Positions 34,301-41,500 of a stretch of DNA of 41,500 nucleotides are shown here, piece after piece. The stretch comes from Mesostigma viride. Taxonomy: Eukaryota; Streptophyta; Mesostigmatophyceae; Mesostigmatales; Mesostigmataceae. Positions within the stretch are counted from its first letter, which is position 1; every line of letters begins with the position of its first letter. Under the pieces are notes generated by a model that worked only from the letters and a program-made list of their open reading frames with translations, was not told the origin of the DNA and did no database searches. Location of the stretch: the NCBI GenBank assembly GCA_009746045.1, contig RPFO01000016.1, positions 995,395-1,036,894 on the forward strand. The letters are read 5' to 3'. Both the position numbers and the translations under genes were made by a program.

Positions 34301-36104
34301 TATTTTCACCCCCCAGGTGCCGTACGGACCAACACGGGTTGTATGGATTATTTTGGCAGCCTGAGCTAACGATTAGCTACATGCAAGGTAATATGATGCA
34401 TGCATTACCATTGTTGTGGCTTATTGCACCACCCCTATCGAATCACCACTATTGTTTGTGGATTATTATGGCACCTGCCTGCGCTGACGGATAGCAGAAT
34501 GCACTACAGTGGCCGGTAATGTGTATGCGAAATTTGTATTCACAGTGTGCGCAGACAGGCTGGTGCCACGACAAACCTGCTGGCTCAGTCTTTTATCAAC
34601 TAAAGAATTATCAATCAAGGCTTACTTGCTAACTCAAGGCTCAGCCTTGTACTTGCTGGTCGAGTTGAGTAATTGGTTGTTTGTTGGTAATTAGCGCATT
34701 TGGGTAGTTAGACATTAAGGCGCCTCGCCGACACAATTCATATGCCCGGTGCTGTGGCCTGCGGCCTGCCATGATTCGTGCGGCACATAGGACCATTTTG
34801 TGCAGCACATAGGACACCACCCAGTTCATCGGCGCTGCTTGCTTGTTAAGGAGCCTCACTGGCACGTGTCCTGTGGCTGTGTCCGGGTGTCCCGCATGCA
34901 GCACACAAGACCACACGAAGTTCATCGGTGCTTTCTCCTCGCGTCAGGACTTCATTGACGTGGTCGAGGTATGTGCATAGTAGTATGCCTTTTCCTCGGC
35001 TCCAGACCGTGTTGGCACAGTTATCTAAAAGATGACCAGCGAGGCCAGAATGCACAGCTGTGTCCAGAACGGTGAGCCAGGCGCAGTAACCACCTAGATG
35101 TTGCGAGGGCTGTCCCTAGAAGGTATTGGGTTCTACCAGCTCACTCTGCAGCTCACCTTGGGGGCGAAAGAGAAAGAACTCTTAGGTGAAGCTTCACTCT
35201 CTCTGCTTGCACTCTTTCTGATAGACAGCTGCCTTCTGAGGTGAAGGGGCGCTCCCCTTGGAGCCAAAGAGGAAGGGCTCGATGATGCATTTGCCTTGCA
35301 ACCCTAAACCATTCTTAAGACATCTGTGTCAGTCAACGGCGTGTGTCGGTTACACCACACGCCGTCGACGATCACAGTTGTTTCGAGAGTGTTGCGAGAA
35401 ATCGAAGTCATTTTGAGGAAGAGTGTTGTCTCTTGTGAGATAGCCAGACAACCCAATCTCATTGCGCTTGTTCCATTGATCGATTAGCTGATGCTGGTCA
35501 GTACCGTGCTATTTTTTGCGATGGGACAAGGATATCCATGAGACGACCAGAACGGGCCAGAAACCTATGCATGGTTGGTTGCACCATGCGCACACTCTTG
35601 TTGGGGATGTGGAAGGGGAAGGGTGTGGGGGGGAAGGGATAGGGGATGTACAGGAGGGTACTTTGGATGCAGGAGGCAGGGTAATCGTTTGTTTCTTGGA
35701 TAGAGGAGGTGGGCAATCCTTTTGTTTCTATTGGTGATTTCGCAGGTGGTGCCTGCAATCCTGTATGGATTTTTTATAGTCCAAAAGTTCTCCTATCTGC
35801 CAAGTCTGCTTATTTTGTTATGGATTAATGAAAAACATTTGTCCGATCCCAAATTAATCGACGAGCTGGGCTTTTTGTGATTCTTCTAACTTTCCTCATG
35901 AGCCATGTATTTCTTTCATGCGTTCATGCAAATTTTCTTAATGATTCCATGGTTCTCTCACTTGGTATTTTGCTACCTCAAACTGGCGCCCTCCCCTCGT
36001 TGCAGGTGCTTTTCAGGGGCGCGATGCATGGGAAGTACATCGTGCCTTGCCCACTGCCGCCCGAGAGGATACCTAAGTACGACCTCATCTACAAAGACAT
36101 TTGA
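31308..36104 (+). CDS. TXNL4B: thioredoxin-like U5 snRNP protein TXNL4B/DIM2, four exons
   Basis: Exons: 31308-31439, 31573-31730, 34902-34968, 36006-36104. All introns are GT-AG and phases agree. The product is 151 residues against 149 in human. The family (Dim1-like thioredoxin fold) takes part in pre-mRNA splicing. Matches in order: MSYLLRAVKTKNDVD start, IVVIRFGRSSDSACMKLDEI (the Cys-poor thioredoxin-like region), FAEIFVADAD, YVKYFDITFLPATLFFFNAE, HMKMDYG, DHTKFIGAFSSRQDFIDVVE, and the C-terminal FRGAMHGKYIV...IPKYDLIYKDI. DIM1/TXNL4A is the alternative, but the MSYLL start, QDFIDVVEVLFRGAMHGK and PKYDLIYKDI endings fit TXNL4B better. Introns are 133, 3171 and 1037 bases. The frame of exon 2 stays open about 750 bases into intron 2. 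Confidence 0.93.
31782..31829 (+). repeat. echo of TXNL4B exon 2 end plus donor in intron 2
   Basis: TTTGTCAACGCGGAGCACCG then GAAGGGACTACGGGTACGAG parallels TTCTTCAACGCGGAGCACAT then GAAGATGGACTACGGGTACGTA at 31699-31737. It lies 52 bases into the intron, with a GT at the donor position. Weaker further matches (TATGGGTACGAGGCAC at about 32113, TATGGGTATGAGGCATC at about 32303) suggest repeated rounds. Confidence 0.9.
31857..32002 (+). repeat. 18-bp tandem repeat in TXNL4B intron 2
   Basis: About eight units of GGACCACGCAGKACKATA are present: the first half carries GACGATA and the second half TACTATA. The 18-bp period keeps the frame open (TTQDDR then TTQYYR), but it lies in an intron. Confidence 0.93.
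33012..34340. mobile_element. possible inverted-repeat element in TXNL4B intron 2
   Basis: CCGTGTTGGTCTGTACGGC at about 33012-33030 faces GCCGTACGGACCAACACGG at about 34319-34337, an 18 of 19 inverted match. Just inside, AAATACGGGG-type words (33063-33175) face AAAATACCCCGTATTTT (34293-34309). This resembles terminal inverted repeats of a roughly 1.3-kb DNA transposon or foldback element. No transposase was found. A frame at 33677-34009 (AEMQCRTVSPIPDHEVAIRP region) has no recognised domain. No TSD was confirmed. Confidence 0.4.
34335..34500 (+). repeat. imperfect ~110-bp tandem duplication
   Basis: TGTATGGATTATTTTGGCAG then CTGAGCTAACGATTAGC is repeated about 110 bases later as TTGTGGATTATTATGGCACC then CTGCGCTGACGGATAGC. 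It abuts the right end of the inverted-repeat element. Confidence 0.6.
34801..34838 (+). repeat. echo of the 5' end of TXNL4B exon 3 in intron 2
   Basis: TGCAGCACATAGGACACCAC then CCAGTTCATCGGCGCTGC parallels the real acceptor and exon TGCAGCACACAAGACCACAC then GAAGTTCATCGGTGCTTTC at 34898-34936. The TGCAG acceptor is intact, so this is a strong decoy site 97 bases upstream. A weaker third copy (GACACAATTCATATGCCCGG) lies at about 34730-34750. Confidence 0.92.
35336..35365. other. perfect 10-bp hairpin in TXNL4B intron 3
   Basis: ACGGCGTGTG and CACACGCCGT are exact reverse complements around a 10-base loop (TCGGTTACAC). There is no T-run after it and no neighbouring gene end. Its role is unknown. 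Confidence 0.6.
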
Positions 36105-36955
36105 TGACCAGCCCTGGTTGTCCCATCGATGTTGACGACCTTCTCATATACTGTTCAGTGAAGAGCTTCTCTTCTGATATCTAAAGGAGTATCTTATAAG
36201 CGCACTGCTGTCGGTGGGCTTAGGGTAACGTCGGTGGCCACTGGCCCACGATCCACCGGCCGGCTCGAACCGTCGTGCTGCCGCTACCGCCAGGCTGGCC
36301 CTCGAATCTCGATCCCGCTCGAGGCCCCCCCTTGGTGTCCGTGGGCCGCATACCGCCCCCATGTACCACCGGCCCTAGTCATTGCAATATTCAAACAACT
36401 TTCATTCTCCCCTTGATTAATTATATTTGCAAGTATGTACAGGGGGGGTGCACCATGAGCCACGACCCACGACCCACGACCCACGCGCCACGAGGCACGA
36501 GACACGAGGTAGCCAATGTGGCTGACGGCGGAGCTTATATAACTTTAACGTTTGGGCACCAAATTCGGCCGTGAATATCACAATCGCTTCGTCTTTCTAA
36601 GACGCACACGCTGATATATTTTCCCGAAGCTGATACGCAATATTATGTCGAGCAAACGCTTCACGACGCAACGCAGTTTGGAGGCTGCGCTGCATGAGCA
36701 ATGCAAACACGCCTGCAACTCCGGCGGCAGTTAATTCCGCCTCCCGGCCTAGATCCTTTGAAGGCATGCAGTGGTGACACTAACCAAGCGTTAGTGGTCT
36801 ACTCGGCTCCTCCTAGCTGCGACCTTGTTCTCGGCATCGCCTGAGCCCAAACGCTGTCGCCCTACGGCCGTTCCGCGCTGGCGAGGTCGACTTCGACATC
36901 ACCTCTCCCGGCTATCGGCGAATCACACTCCTGATCGATCGGATCCTGCATGAAT
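36105..36955. other. downstream flank of TXNL4B, no gene recognised
   Basis: Contains a short tandem CACGACC run (ACGACCCACGACCCACGACC, about 36464-36483) followed by CACGAGGCACGAGACACGAG. No domain-bearing frame and no clear polyadenylation signal seen. Confidence 0.45.
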
Positions 36956-37890
36956 TCATGGATGACGTGATTTTCGCAACACACGCATCGCTTGTGGAAC
37001 CTGTGCCGGCACCTTTACGGCCAGCATCGCCTCAACACTGGCGGATCGGCTCCCAGGACCCGCATTCGCTCAAAATCGCTGCGGACCTTGTTCACGTTAC
37101 CCCTCGCCCCCGCCTTCAGCGCATCGATCGCTCTCTGCTCCCTCCTCGGGCGCACCGAGGCCAAGATCTGGGATTTCCCGTCCCCCGCCCCCGGTGCCGC
37201 CCTCACCGAAACCACATTTCGCTCCATCCTCACGGAGATCCTTGAACAGCACGTGACCCCGCTTGCCGCATTGGGCGGCACGCTGGCTGCCGATCTCCCC
37301 GGCCTCCTCTCTGGACACCACCGCCACCGCCACCGCCACCTCCAAAACCAACGACGCCATCACCGACCCGCTCCTCGACATCGATAAGCGCCTCATTGAC
37401 AAAGCCATCGCCATCGAGAGCCTGCAAAACACCGCAGGCCTCACTGCCCAGAGGATGAAGTACATTGCCGCTCGGCCAGCACCTGCTGGCCCAGCCGACG
37501 ATCCTTCTCCCACCCAGACCCGGCTGGGCGGACATGCCGCGAAGCACCACACCACCTCCACCGCCTCCATCATCGCGGCACAGCTTAAGCAACAAACGCT
37601 CGACCTCCGCGAGGATCGAGGCCGACATCTTCAGGACACCAAGCGCAGCCATAACGTTGTATCCTTGGTAGTTAACGTCATCGTCTTGAAAGCACTTCGA
37701 CCAGCCGGCAGGTGAGGACTCCCGAGTCTTTTGCCATAGCGCGACATCCTTCCGGCCCGGCCCCATCCGGCATGGAACTCACTGGTGAGCTCAGGATCAC
37801 ATCATGTCAGATGTCCGCCTTTCCCGCGCGCGGGGTAAGGCTGGATCGACCGGCTCCCCTGATCCTCATCTTTGCCGGGTGAGTCGGGTG
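36956..37890 (+). pseudogene. degraded LINE ORF1-like region, 5' part
   Basis: Successive frameshifted frames translate as FSASIALCSLLGRTEAKIWD, then ATATSKTNDAITDPLLDIDK and AIAIESLQNTAGLTAQRMKY, then IIAAQLKQQTLDLRED. The latter parts align with 5150-5400. The copy stops at GGTAAGGCTGGATCG, where the other copy continues into NPADKISFLRRC. A LINE tail begins right after, at 37893. The missing 3' part may be the segment at 40945-41165. Confidence 0.55.
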
Positions 37891-39845
37891 GATAATTAAT
37901 TAATTAATTAATTAGACTCGTGCTCCCGTTGGGGAGTCACGGAGCATTAACCCCGATGGATGGATGGATGGGTGCAAACAGTCCTACCGGTCTAATCTAT
38001 CTATATCAGCTACCTACAACCACTATCTAACAGCATTACTACCACGTCTATCTAAACAGCATCACGCTGCCCTAGGGGAGCTGTCTGGCATCAGTGCCGC
38101 CATCATGGGCATGCACCATGGCACCTCTCGGTTCGAATACCGCCAAGCAGCATGCACCAAGCCGTGGGGACCTACGGATTCGCCTGTGGGCACGCAGACG
38201 TCGTGCTTCATGTGCTTCCCCCCTTGAAGACATGTGCACATCGCATCGGAGGGCTCCCGTGGGTTTGCACACGCGGGCGCTTCCCCACAGGGGGGGGCTC
38301 GTTGTCCTCTATGACCTGGGCCCACTTGGCCTTGTCCATCATCTTCTTCCAAATCACGGAGAGGCCTAGGCCCCCCATGTCCTCTACTGAGCTGTTCTTT
38401 GAAGGTGCGGGCCTTGCGGCGTCTAACATCAGGGGGCCCGGCCCACGTCAGGAGGTGCCGGCCAGGCTGAGCTGGGCGCAGTCCTGCGGGGGGGCCACGT
38501 GAGGTGTCTACCTGGTTAGTGCGAGCTAGGTGCCTTACTAGCTGCATGCAGGCGCCGCTGCTTAATGGTGCTGGTGATATATGGCATGCCCTGGTACAGG
38601 TCCTCAGTGCGGACATGGGCAGCATATCCTACTCTGAAAATGGAACGCAGCATGTTGGTGACCGCGCCGTCCAGCTTGCGGGCCAGGTCGGCGGTGCTCA
38701 AGGGTCCACGTCTCGGCGCCATACGTGAGAACAGGAAGGACGAGGACCTTGAACAGGTCCTGTTTCTCGATCTTGCCCAGGGGCTTGCGCCACAGGGCCC
38801 GGTACTGCATGGCGTAAAGCGTGCCAGGCGCTCGCCTGGCACGCTTTACCTTTCGAGGGAGATGCGATGGTCCACATCAACCTCGCAGCTGGGGAGCAGG
38901 CTGCCCAGCAGCTTGACGCGGTCCCGGTACAGGACTCGAGAGCCGTCGAGGAGATAGAGGGGTGGCGGTGAGTGGGTGAGCCCACCAACCGCCAGGGCCT
39001 CTGTCTTCCTGCTGACCTTAAGCCCCACTGCACGCGGCCTCGATAGCCAGGCAGTCAAGCCATCAGGTCTGCACGTGCCCAGTGTCCTCGAAGAGGGTGG
39101 TGTCGTCTGCGTAGATGATGTCTGCCAGCCGAATCTCCGTGTCCGCTCCGCCATGCCAGAATTTGTTAGCAACCTGCACCCCTGGTTCCCTTAGTACCCA
39201 CGATGCGGGCAAATCGCTTGCGCGCCTGAATCATTACGTATTCGACCACAATAATGAACAGGTAGGGCGACAGCACGCAGCCCTGCCACACACCCTTCTG
39301 TAAAGGGCATGGTGGTGTGGCCCCGTAAGAAGTGCGCACCGAAGTGGTGGACCCTTCATATACAGGTTGCGGATGACAGCAATAAGGGGGCGGGGGATCC
39401 GGAACAGCTCGAGGACGGTCCCAAAGCGCAGGCCAGATAACCGAATTGAAGGCTTAATTTGATGATCGAAGTCCACCAGCACAAGGTGCAAAGGGGACTC
39501 ACCAGGCTGAAGGCGTTGCAGTTCCTCCACCAGTCGGCGAGTAGCGAAGAGCGCCTGTACTGTGTTGCGACCTGAACGGTTCCAAGCCGTGCTGAGTCTC
39601 GCCGAGGTGACCGTCCAGGGCCGTGCGCAGGCGGTTCAGGATGAGCCGCATAAGAAGCTTGAGGGGGGCGCTTTGAATGCACACCCCTCTGTAGTTGCCG
39701 GGGTCGGCTGACGACCCCTTGTTCTTGTACAGCATCGTGCGAAAACTGTGTTGCCAGGCCGCTGGAGGTGGTTGCGACGACAGCAGAAGGCGGGTGGATA
39801 AGCTGTTGTTTCTGAAACGCCGCATGACTATATGGTCGGATATCA
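37891..39845 (-). mobile_element. LINE, longest copy, 5'-truncated and decayed
   Basis: The minus-strand element runs from reverse transcriptase near 39840 down to the ORF end near 38250. The 3' UTR with GATGGATGGATG follows, then the hairpin at about 37920 and a (TAAT)n tail at 37893-37912. About 140 bases around 38090-38230 are not in the other copies (CATGGGCATGCACCATGGCA region), suggesting a small insertion or recombination. No convincing TSD was found; GGATA at both edges is too short to rely on. Confidence 0.8.
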
Positions 39846-39846
39846 A
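38250..39846 (-). pseudogene. LINE reverse transcriptase with YADD motif, frameshifted
   Basis: Domains appear in order but in alternating frames: a fingers block with NKGSSADPGNYRGVCIQSAP and LKLLMRLILNRL (about 39640-39740), a palm block HLVLVDFDHQIKP (about 39450-39490), and the catalytic block ADIIYADDTTLFEDTGHVQT with YADD at 39102-39113. Then come VGLKVSRKTEALAVGG, RDRVKLLGSLLP, and the C-terminal LFKVLVLPVLTYGAETWTL block shared with 6175-6720. Conserved blocks fit non-LTR reverse transcriptase. At least four frame changes make this copy inactive. The endonuclease is missing. Confidence 0.85.
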
Positions 39847-40195
39847 CTAGACAACCAGCGCAGGCCAGAAATCGGGAGAATCAGGACCATGGTAGCTCCC
39901 ACAGTTTGCCGGATCGTTAGCCTGTCCTTTTAGCTAGCCGCGCCCGATTGCAGCTGTGGCATGCCTTTGGCATGAAGGAGACTGGGGGTCTCTGCCCTTT
40001 CTCCTGTAGTGCACACACAGGGATTAAAAGCACTTCGGTGCTCCGTGACTCCCCAACGGGAGCACGAGTTTAATTAATTAATTAATTAATTAATGGTAGC
40101 TCGAGCCTGCCGTTATCTTGTCCGCGTCTTCGAGTCGTTCAGGATGATGAATATGAATGGAGATGGAAATGTGTAGCCGTGTGCATTGAATTAAA
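39841..40195 (+). repeat. repeat U, copy split by a SINE-like insertion
   Basis: 39841-39898 (TATCAACTAGACAACCAGCG onward) and 40103-40195 (GAGCCTGCCGTTATCTTG onward) join into one copy of the repeat at 29001-29155. The join point lies at GGTAGCTC|GAGCCTGC, which is continuous at 29051-29066. Confidence 0.85.
39889..40102 (+). mobile_element. SINE-like family A insertion with 10-bp TSD
   Basis: ATGGTAGCTC occurs at 39889-39898 and 40093-40102, flanking a 194-base insert that interrupts repeat U. The insert has no ORF. It contains GGCATGCCTTTGGCATG and GTCTCTGCCCTTTCTC, and it ends with the LINE-type hairpin (GTGACTCCCCAACGGGAGCA) and a (TTAA)n tail. Tail orientation is opposite to the LINE copies. 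No A/B box was confirmed. The shared 3' end with the LINE suggests that the LINE machinery mobilises it. Confidence 0.85.
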
Positions 40196-40204
40196 TTATG
40201 GATC

Positions 40205-40440
40205 GATGGCTTACGTGTGTAGAGCGACTAGATGACCTAGACGGCGGGGCCGGAAACAGCTTGCTTGATCAGGGCGTGTCCGAGTGCAGAGCTCTGTGGC
40301 ATGCCTTTGGCATGATCCTTCGAAGGAGAATGGGGGTCTCTGCCCTTTCTCATGTTGTGCACACACAGCCCTGGATTAAAAGCACTTCGGTGCTACGTGA
40401 CTCCCCAACGGGACCACGTGTTTAATTAATTAGTTAATTA
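40205..40440 (+). mobile_element. SINE-like family A, copy 2
   Basis: Homologous to 39899-40092 from about 40240 on: GGCATGCCTTTGGCATG, GTCTCTGCCCTTTCTC, GTGCACACACAG and ATTAAAAGCACTTCGGTGCT are shared. It ends with the hairpin (one stem change, GGGAC) and the tail TTAATTAATTAGTTAATTA. The left boundary is approximate and a TSD was not resolved. Confidence 0.7.
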
Positions 40441-40452
40441 TATGGTTGGGGC

Positions 40453-40801
40453 ATGATGCAGACCCATGGATGTTGCACTAAGAATTTAGCCATGCTATGC
40501 CTATGCAGAGAGATGCTCTCTGTCGAGAAGCCATGCATGCCCTAGCTTAGCTTGTGTAGCCATGATGATCTTCCCCACCTATGACGGGCTCCCCTTAGCT
40601 GGGAGTTATATATACCCGAGACTCTGGGTGGTGCAGGTGCCCTAGTGCACCTAGAGCAAGTGTTGTTTACATTCCCACCCTTGCAGGAAGTAGCTTAGAA
40701 TGTATTATAGGCCATCTGCCCCTTCTCAAGGGCTATGTGCTACAGATACTCCCAACGGAGTTATGTTCCTAATTAATTAATTAATCAGTAATGATGCAGA
40801 C
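40453..40801 (+). mobile_element. SINE-like family B, copy 2, with 11-bp TSD
   Basis: ATGATGCAGAC at 40453-40463 and 40791-40801 flanks a unit homologous to 6765-7063. The hairpin ACTCC-CAAC-GGAGT (about 40748-40761) is perfect here. It is followed by TATGTTCC and a (TAAT)n tail. Non-coding. The TSD defines this as a complete insertion of about 327 bases. Confidence 0.85.
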
Positions 40802-40944
40802 GATATTTGTAACTTTCGTGTAATTACTGGTTTTCCTAATAATGAGATTACCGTAGTACTCCGTGGCATGCCCATGCGCATGGTCAACACGCAAGTACTT
40901 ACTTACTTACTTTTTAAACACCGCAACAAGCTTGAGAGGGTATA

Positions 40945-41165
40945 CTTCCTACACGCTGGACGACGACTTGACCCTGGCTTAGCAACAACAGCGACGGGAG
41001 CTAATAATGGCCGACCTACCTCCAGCTCCGGCAGACCGCATGGGGGAAGACAGTATAAGTACTGGAGGGGGGCGGTCATCCACATCGACCACAAGTCCTG
41101 GATGCAAGGCGCCCGGCCCCGGCCTGCCACCCCGGCCAGCAACCCCAGCCTAGGGAATATATAGC
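40945..41165 (+). pseudogene. 3' fragment of LINE ORF1-like region
   Basis: YTLDDDLTLA, a stop, QQQRREL and the following CTACCTCCAGCTCCGGCAGA match 5680-5885. It may be the remainder of the copy at 36956-37890, separated by about 3 kb of later insertions, or an independent fragment. Confidence 0.6.
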
Positions 41166-41299
41166 AGTATACGTATATAGTGTATACTAGTCAGACTTAG
41201 CTTACTAGCTCGTGTCCAACAACGCCTATCAGTCTGCGCATGTGCGCGGCTATGATGGGACTCCCCGCGGATGATGCATTAACTAAAATTGTGCCTAGG

Positions 41300-41350
41300 T
41301 AGCTATGCCTATGCAGAGAGCTAAGCTCTCGATCTGCTGAGACGACTCTG
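41300..41350 (+). repeat. partial family B start
   Basis: TAGCTATGCCTATGCAGAGA then GCTAAGCTCTCGATCTGCTGAGA matches the beginning of family B (TAGCCATGCTATGCCTATGC at about 40488 and the similar start at about 6770). The rest of the unit is absent. Confidence 0.55.
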
Positions 41351-41370
41351 CTGAGGCGACGGGAGCTATA

Positions 41371-41446
41371 TTAATTAATTAGACTCGTGCTCCCGTTGGG
41401 GAGTCACGGATCGGCATTAACCCCGATGCAATGGACCTGAGACGCT
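41371..41446 (-). mobile_element. extremely short LINE 3' end
   Basis: (TAAT)n tail, hairpin and about 50 bases of 3' UTR (ATTAACCCCGATG) only. This is the shortest LINE remnant in the window, showing that truncation can leave little more than the hairpin. Confidence 0.75.
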
Positions 41447-41500
41447 ATTAATTAATTAGTTAATTAATTAATTAATTAGACTCGTGCTCCCGTTGGGGAG
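41447..41500 (-). mobile_element. LINE 3' end running off the right edge
   Basis: A tail (TAATTAATTAGTTAATTAAT onward) followed by GACTCGTGCTCCCGTTGGGG, the hairpin start. The element continues outside the window. Confidence 0.8.

Noticed and set aside
37880-39850. 5-bp TSD (GGATA) for the longest LINE copy
   Set aside because: Too short to distinguish from chance next to an AT-rich tail.

Overview
This is a eukaryotic nuclear window. It holds three recognisable host genes with GT-AG spliceosomal introns, plus one unrecognised coding exon, in a matrix dense with retroelements and tandem repeats. A green-lineage host, probably a green alga with large introns, is my best guess. The main reason is a DUF506/PDDEXK_6-type gene, a family I know mainly from plants and green algae. 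That is an inference and no species is claimed.

Layout. 1-5100 holds a minus-strand retroelement with a small unknown ORF, then gag (CCHC knuckle), then an integrase ORF. Gag and integrase lie in one frame, separated only by UGA-CGG, and no reverse transcriptase or LTR pair is visible. 5100-7063 holds a degraded LINE ORF1, a 5'-truncated LINE with a 12-bp target-site duplication (TSD), and a SINE-like element. 7769-8899 (minus) is a two-exon DUF506 gene. 10904-26844 (plus) is a nine-exon gene for RNA polymerase I/III subunit RPAC1/AC40 (POLR1C). Its 1.16 kb of coding sequence is spread over 16 kb. Intron 3 contains a 4.7-kb 30-bp minisatellite and intron 8 contains a 0.94-kb tetranucleotide mosaic. 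27087-27636 is a LINE inside a LINE. 28401-28960 (minus) is an exon of an unrecognised helical protein. 31308-36104 (plus) is a four-exon TXNL4B/DIM2 gene (U5 snRNP-like thioredoxin fold, pre-mRNA splicing). 36950-41500 is a nest of LINE, SINE-like and other repeats.

Two themes deserve attention. First, in both long genes the introns carry decayed local copies ('echoes') of the edges of the adjacent exons, often including the splice site. They occur at many boundaries, always near their own exon. This suggests that introns grow by repeated small duplications of exon-intron junctions. Second, a LINE family and two SINE-like families share a 3' hairpin with a CAAC loop followed by a (TAAT)n tail instead of poly(A). 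Stem bases differ between families while pairing is kept, as expected if one LINE reverse transcriptase recognises all their RNAs. Four insertions have or share clear TSDs, which allows the nesting order to be read.
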